Notes under the pieces: generated by a model
Seen by the model: only the letters and a program-made list of their open reading frames with translations
Databases searched by the model: none
What the model was told of the DNA's origin: nothing
DNA from: Eupeodes corollae
Lineage: Eukaryota; Arthropoda; Insecta; Diptera; Syrphidae
DNA length: 64,000 nucleotides
Direction: 5' to 3'
Assembly (NCBI RefSeq): GCF_945859685.1
Contig: NC_079149.1
Span: 4,685,118-4,749,117, forward strand
Position numbers and translations under genes: made by a program
Shown here: positions 59,562 to 64,000 of the stretch, in pieces
How the letters are laid out: the number at the start of each line of letters is the position of its first letter
Position numbering within the stretch: the stretch's first letter is position 1

Positions 59562-62500
59562 GTTAGTGTGATATTTAAATAAAAGTTACCTTGACATATT
59601 ATCGAAAACATGCAAACTTTTACACAGATGTTAAGCTGGAAGATCGATTTGGAATGAGCTCACCGACGTTTTTAATAGCAATTCTATCATTGTACTTGGT
59701 GGTTGTACTCAAAATCGGACCCAGGTAAGATTTATAGAATGTTAATATAGTTCCATGGTAAATTCTGAAAAGTTTTGAGAACAGTGAACAATGAACTTCC
59801 TAAAAGTACATTGCTCTGTTCTAAATTTGTTTACATTGTTAAGATTTTAAACCAATTTCTAAATTGACATTTTTTTAAAGAGGAATATAGAATCAGAGTA
59901 GTACCCTGGCGTGATAATTAGTGCTTACGACTGTCATGCCTGTACCATTTTAAAAACAAGAAGTTTTTTAACGGTGACTGCCTCTAGCGAGGAATTGACG
60001 AAACCTCCAAGAGAAATTCTTGTCATAAAAAGTGCTTTCTCAAATTTGAAGTTCGGATTCGTCATAAAAACTGTAGGTCCCTTCCATCCCTGACATGACA
60101 TGCACTCAGGAATGGTTGAGAGTTGTAAGCCACTAGGCCCTGATTATCTATGTACTGTTTTACCACTTACATTTATTTTTTATATAGAACCAGAAAAAAG
60201 AACTGTAGGCCATTATTCATTTTTGATTTGCTGGTCAAATGTAATTATTCAATTTTAACTGTTTCCTTTAAGAAAATGAATAAACATTTGTGTTTGTTTG
60301 TTTCCGAGTGCAGAGGCGCTGAAGGTGGATAATAATGTAAACGCAAAACGCATATGAAATGCATTCAGTATAATATTGATGAATATTGGTTTTTAATCAA
60401 TATGACTAGAAGTGAGGAATGGTAGGGTTTATAATATGAATAAATTAAGGGTATTGAGTTTTTGAAATAGTAATTTTAGAGCAAAAAGAAAAAGGACCGA
60501 TTGGAGTGAAACAGTGGGGAAACAATTTTTTTTTTTAATTTGAATGCATTTTTTTTATTTTCCAGTATTCAAGAGTACATAATGTATTTTGGTGATATAT
60601 CAAAAGTCAAACAGTGGAAAAAGAAATAAAGACAAAACAAATTAATATATAAACACTAATTTCTTGAAAACTAACATCGAGGTCCGGGGAAATGTGTAAT
60701 AAACGCATCATTTCTGGAGAGTATCTTCCTTTCAGATCTTTTTGACTTCTCCTTAAGGAAGAAATAAATGGATGCGTAGAGGTTGCAAGCATGTTAAATA
60801 GGTCCTCATTCTGCCGAATCTTTGAAACTTTACACGTACATATTCTGATATCGATATTTCTTGTAGTCTTTATTTTTGCATTCCTGGTCGTGTTCTGACA
60901 GTTCTCCAAGTGGTAGTGATTGATATTTAATGATATTTTGACTATGAACCAATATTTTGTGTAGAGTAGGTGTGAGAAGTTTTTCGAGATACTTCAGTTT
61001 TAAAACCTCTAGCGTTTTCTTAGTATACTGCACAAATTTAACTGCATTCACTACTTCGCTGCAATTCAAAACGTTCAATATTCGAACGGTTGCATCTGAC
61101 TGTTCAAAAAATCTTCTTGCTGTGTATCCGTTACTAGTGTTTCCAAACCCTTGCTTTGGTTTATCCACATCAAGACCAAGCTCATCGTGAAAACGCCTTT
61201 GGATCTCTTGTTTTTTTCTTTTTTCCGCCTACTTGGTCCCAATCGATTCTTCAGTACCTCTCCTTCTTATCGAAGAGTATACACAAGCTTCAAAATAAAT
61301 TGCATGCATCTGGTTCTAGCGTGCAGTGGAGAGATTCCCTAGCTCAGTTCGATGCAAAATGACGCAGTTGATCTTTTGGTTTATGTTAAGAAATACATAC
61401 ATACGAATTAAGAAATATATACTTTCCATGGTTAACAACTGATCAACTAATTTCTCAATCAGTGTGTTGTAACTTGGTTGACTAGGAGTTGCCTTATTTA
61501 ACATAAAAAAAGAGAATAGTAAAATAAAAACAAACTGGAAATGTTTAGTCTAGTATTCAATAAGAATTGGTAATAGTTGGCCGTAGACTTTTTTGCATGA
61601 ATTATATCTGTGCTCTCTTCTGATTACAAAAATATGTGCCCAAGGTGTTTTACTTTCATCCTTATGATTGCAAGACTCATTTTTAAATGCATTAACTCAA
61701 AACCCTAATAACATTTTTTCCATGAATGATACTCGTATACCAAAATATCAGACAACTTCTCCTCTCTGCCGGCGGCGATGAAAAAAATTGTGTGTGAAAT
61801 CGGTGGACAGAACATGTTTAAAAGGCACACGAAAGTTCATAATGTGCCGTCAACTGCCTTCTTTGGACCCAAATTTAAAGCTTTAATCTCTTCTTCATTA
61901 ACCTTGGGCTACAGTAGTACACACATACATCCAAAAATTCACAAAATCCGGCCCTATTGGAAACTAGCAGTACAAAGAAGAACCAAAGCGTTGGTCGATA
62001 GCAAAATATTGCTATAAAATGAAAGACCACTGACACCAACTCTCGATTTAATAACAAACATTTTTGTAAGGAAGGAAGTGTATGTACCTTTTTTGACTAT
62101 TCGTAATAGGAATTTCCTCCGAATGGTTCCGAAAATCTTCAGATCTATTAACCACCGATTTTTTGATTTCTTTTTAAATGATATTACATCGTTGTATCCA
62201 GCTCTAGGTTTAAGGAGGTTTATCAATGAAGCTGAAAAAATAAGTGCTAATTTTCCTTGCAACCGAGTTTCGTTGTTGCAATTTTATGAAGAATTGGTCA
62301 TGTGAGTGTTTTTTTTTTTCTAATAAATTTGAACGGGAAATGAAATTAATAAGTTCAGGTTTCATTTCAATAAGCAAATATAATCTGCTGATATTTTTAA
62401 AGAAGCATATCTCAAGGATAGAAAAGGAGATTTTTCTTGAATAACTTTCCAGTCTACTTTCTAAAAAATGTTTCTTAACTCAAAGACACAATTGTCTGGC

Positions 62501-63872
62501 CAATCCAATTCTAGAAACTTTTTTCAAGTTCAAGGCTAATATATGGTCTGATATGAACCTGCATTAAGATTAAAATTTTACACTTCCTAATTGCAAGTTC
62601 CTTAAGTCCCTTAACCTAATAAAAGCTTTAAATCTTTGTTTTTTAATTTTAATAATTTGTATTTATTTATTGCATGTATTTATAAATATTTTGAAAACTT
62701 TTTAATTTCTTTCAGTTTTATGAAATCAAGACCTGCTTATCAACTAAAAACTTACATAATATGTTATAATATTTTCCAAGTCGTAGCCTGTGTTTACTTA
62801 GTTTCTAAGGTAAGTTTAATAAATTTAATTAATGTTGAGAGAGCTTTTTTTATGTGCTTGAGAAGACTGGAATATTGTTTGGAATCAATATTTTATCATT
62901 ATAATGTGGTAAATAATTTCATGGAATTTATTTCGTAAATGTCATTTGTGGCATGTGTCACCAGACAGACGCCATTTAAGCACAAATGACCTTCATCAAC
63001 AAAAATGGTCAAAATGCTCTATGGTTTATTTTGTTTTTAAAAGTAAATTTCCACAATTTGGTGATGAAATTTGCGAACCTTTCTGAATACAAATATCAAC
63101 ACAATTTGACATTTCCAACTGTCAAACAACAGACAACAACCATCGAGACTTCACAAGCAGATAAAAAAACACCCTATATTTGCATTTTCATACTTTATTT
63201 AAATTCGAAAAACAATAAACTTTGATTTTCTTCAGATAGTCACATCCGAGCCACCGGCATTAAGATTTTGGAAATGTGTGGTCGGCGAGCCTGGTAGTGT
63301 TCAGAGGAAACATTTCGATCATCTTAGTATTGTGACATTTTGGCTCAAAGTAACTGAGCTAAGTGAAACACTAGTTTTTGTACTGAGAAAAAAGCAGAAT
63401 CAAGTTTCTTTCTTGCATGTTTTTCATCATTGTTCGACAGTGTCTTTGGTTTACCAGTCAAAGTTTTATTCAGGTAAGTAACAAATTAACCAGTCATAAA
63501 AGCAAGACATTTAAAACGATTTCTTTTTTTTAAATTACAGCAAGTTCAGCACTCTTTCCGATCTTCTTAAATTCTAATGTCCATATTGTGATGTATGTAT
63601 ATTATTTGATGGCAGCAGTTCTTCCACCTAAAATTGTTGCAAAATTAACACCTCTCAAAAAAGCTATTACAACAATACAAATGATACAATTTGTTATGAT
63701 TCTGGTACAAGTTATTGTTGTTTTATGTCTTGGATGTTATATCCCTCCAATGATTCTTGCAATGCATGTTTTTATTATTTGTGCATTTTTCTATATGTTT
63801 TATGATTTCTATCAAAAAAGTTATAAACAAAAATTGGGAACAAACAAAAAGAAGATGTTTGTATCAAATTAA
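59519..63872 (+). CDS. Very long chain fatty acid elongase (ELO family), five exons, 267 aa
   Basis: ELO proteins are multi-pass ER enzymes that condense malonyl-CoA with a fatty acyl-CoA, the first step of chain elongation. Exons 59519-59561, 59628-59724, 62716-62809, 63236-63473 and 63541-63872 join in consistent phase (1, 2, 0, 1). The N-terminus has the insect pattern D-x-K-x-x-D-x-x-x-M-S-S-P. The family motifs are present: KVTELSET (usually K-x-x-E-x-x-D-T; Glu replaces Asp), the catalytic FLHVFHHCS, NSNVHIVMYVYYLM and TTIQMIQF. Several hydrophobic segments follow (FVMILVQVIVVLCLG, IICAFFYMFYDF). The tail is Lys-rich (KKKMFVSN), compatible with ER retention. The start ATG has aaag before it. 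AATAAA begins two bases after the stop. Intron 2 is 3.0 kb and holds a SINE and a broken ORF; the others are short. The particular ELO paralogue cannot be told. Confidence 0.93.
59628..59724 (+). CDS. Elongase exon 2 (first membrane segment)
   Basis: Acceptor acacag, donor gtaaga. It encodes DVKLEDRFGMSSP followed by the hydrophobic stretch TFLIAILSLYLVVVL and KIGP, the typical start of insect elongases. Confidence 0.92.
59901..60177 (+). mobile_element. tRNA-derived SINE, copy lacking the B-box
   Basis: Keeps the start of the head (ggcgtgataattagtgc, then actgtcatgc) but jumps straight to ctgtacca, deleting the T-arm/B-box. The body is the same as the other copies (gcctctagcgaggaattgac, gtaggtcccttccatccctg). 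Lies in intron 2 of the elongase gene. Confidence 0.8.
60650..61168 (-). pseudogene. Frameshifted unrecognised ORF, about 170 codons
   Basis: Two minus-strand frames join near 60,840-60,860. The first (61168 down) has PKQGFGNTSNGYTARRFFE, SEVVNAVKFVQY and LTPTLHKILVHSQNIIKY, ending ELSEHDQECKNKDYKKYR. The second continues TCKVSKIRQNEDLFNMLATS, HPFISSLRRS and YSPEMMRLLHISPD. The pattern G-N-T-x-x-G-x-T-A-R-R-F-F and the sense of the second frame resemble a multi-copy protein of unknown function that I recall from arthropod genomes, probably carried by a transposon. No function can be given. It sits in intron 2 of the elongase gene on the opposite strand. Confidence 0.5.
61169..62424. other. 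Elongase intron 2, unexplained part
   Basis: Several short frames overlap on both strands (for example 62078-62305 plus, with FFLNDITSLYPALGLRRFIN). None matches a family I know, and none has a clean start and context. Confidence 0.4.
62425..62515 (+). repeat. Dispersed repeat B, copy 2
   Basis: aaggagatttttcttgaata followed by actttccagtctacttt, then caaagacacaattgtctg and gccaatcc. It matches 13,640-13,785 with an internal gap. In intron 2 of the elongase. Confidence 0.45.
62716..62809 (+). CDS. Elongase exon 3 (second membrane segment)
   Basis: Acceptor tttcag, donor gtaagt. It encodes FMKSRPAYQLKTYIICYNI and FQVVACVYLVSK, equivalent to the family block F-M-x-x-R-x-x-x-x-L-x-x-x-x-x-x-Y-N. 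Confidence 0.92.
63236..63473 (+). CDS. Elongase exon 4 (catalytic HxxHH)
   Basis: This exon carries the KVTELSET and LHVFHH motifs and the segment LVFVLRKKQNQVSFLHV. Acceptor ttcttcag, donor gtaagt. Confidence 0.95.
63541..63872 (+). CDS. Elongase exon 5 (C-terminal membrane segments)
   Basis: Acceptor attacag, ends in TAA. It carries the N-x-x-x-H-x-x-M-Y-x-Y-Y and T-x-x-Q-x-x-Q motifs, two hydrophobic segments and a Lys-rich tail. It is followed at once by AATAAA (63874-63879) and an A-run. Confidence 0.93.
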
Positions 63873-63873
63873 A

Positions 63874-63879
63874 AATAAA
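63874..63879 (+). promoter_or_regulatory. Possible elongase polyadenylation signal
   Basis: This AATAAA starts two bases after the stop codon. It is unusually close, so a second AATAAA about 90 bp further on may be the one used. Confidence 0.35.
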
Positions 63880-64000
63880 AAAAAAAAAAACAAAAACTGT
63901 ATTGCCAGTGGATTGGATAAATTGTTAAGGTATTATAAATACATATTTGTACAGAGTGATGAAATAATAATAAAACAAAAATTATATTAGTTTGAATTGT

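Noticed and set aside
62078..62305. 75-aa plus-strand frame in elongase intron 2
   Set aside because: Reads smoothly (NDITSLYPALGLRRFINEA) but I know no family match and there is an equally long frame on the other strand; not strong enough to call.
1..64000. CRISPR arrays, phage, operons, riboswitches
   Set aside because: No regularly spaced repeats or bacterial gene organisation; the genes are intron-split animal genes.

Overview
This window looks like nuclear DNA from a brachyceran fly. It is strongly AT-rich. Its genes are cut by GT-AG introns ranging from 63 bp to nearly 19 kb, and the proteins encoded are animal ones. The intervening DNA is full of decayed LINEs, SINEs and Tc1/mariner elements. 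I cannot name the species. Nothing bacterial is present (no operons, CRISPR or ribosome binding sites).

Layout. 1-11.2 kb has no confident gene. It holds one possible terminal exon (3152-3210) followed by UTR-like sequence, a LINE 3' end (about 5.1-5.5 kb), a complete but dead Tc1-like element with inverted repeats and a TA duplication (8609-10054), and a shortened mariner (10238-11115). At 11.8-12.7 kb on the minus strand lies a two-exon gene for Ufm1-specific protease 1. 13.6-16.4 kb is repeats: a LINE reverse-transcriptase fragment, a fold-back element and a SINE. From 59,012 down to 20,610 on the minus strand runs one large gene, the oxysterol-binding-protein-related protein ORP9/OSBPL9. 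I resolved 15 coding exons (744 codons) with consistent reading phase at every junction. It encodes most of a PH domain, a predicted helical/coiled-coil segment, an FFAT-like motif and a complete ORD lipid-transfer domain. The first coding exon is not visible. The ORP9 introns are the main store of mobile elements and also hold, on the opposite strand, a broken PDRG1-like gene (26.36-26.82 kb). From 59,519 to 63,872 on the plus strand there is a five-exon very-long-chain fatty acid elongase (ELO family, 267 aa). It lies upstream of the first ORP9 exon I can see, so it either sits inside the first ORP9 intron or separates the gene from an undetected start.

The protein-coding genes have unrelated jobs: processing or removal of UFM1, lipid transfer at ER membrane contacts, fatty acid elongation in the ER, and a prefoldin-like relic. 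Two of them, ORP9 and the elongase, act on ER lipids, but nothing in the sequence ties them together.

The most interesting non-genic signal is a SINE/LINE pair. A tRNA-headed SINE family (three copies, at 16.1, 47.4-47.7 and 59.9-60.2 kb) ends in the same roughly 35-bp tail as a LINE family present at 14.2-15.3 and 56.0-56.9 kb. This is the arrangement expected if the SINE borrows that LINE's retrotransposition machinery. Both LINE copies here are dead. One lacks the catalytic aspartate of RT motif A through a clean 9-bp deletion, and the other has lost the RT core. A mariner-like family is also seen as four differently broken pieces, including a 272-bp inverted-repeat derivative that still holds part of the transposase gene.
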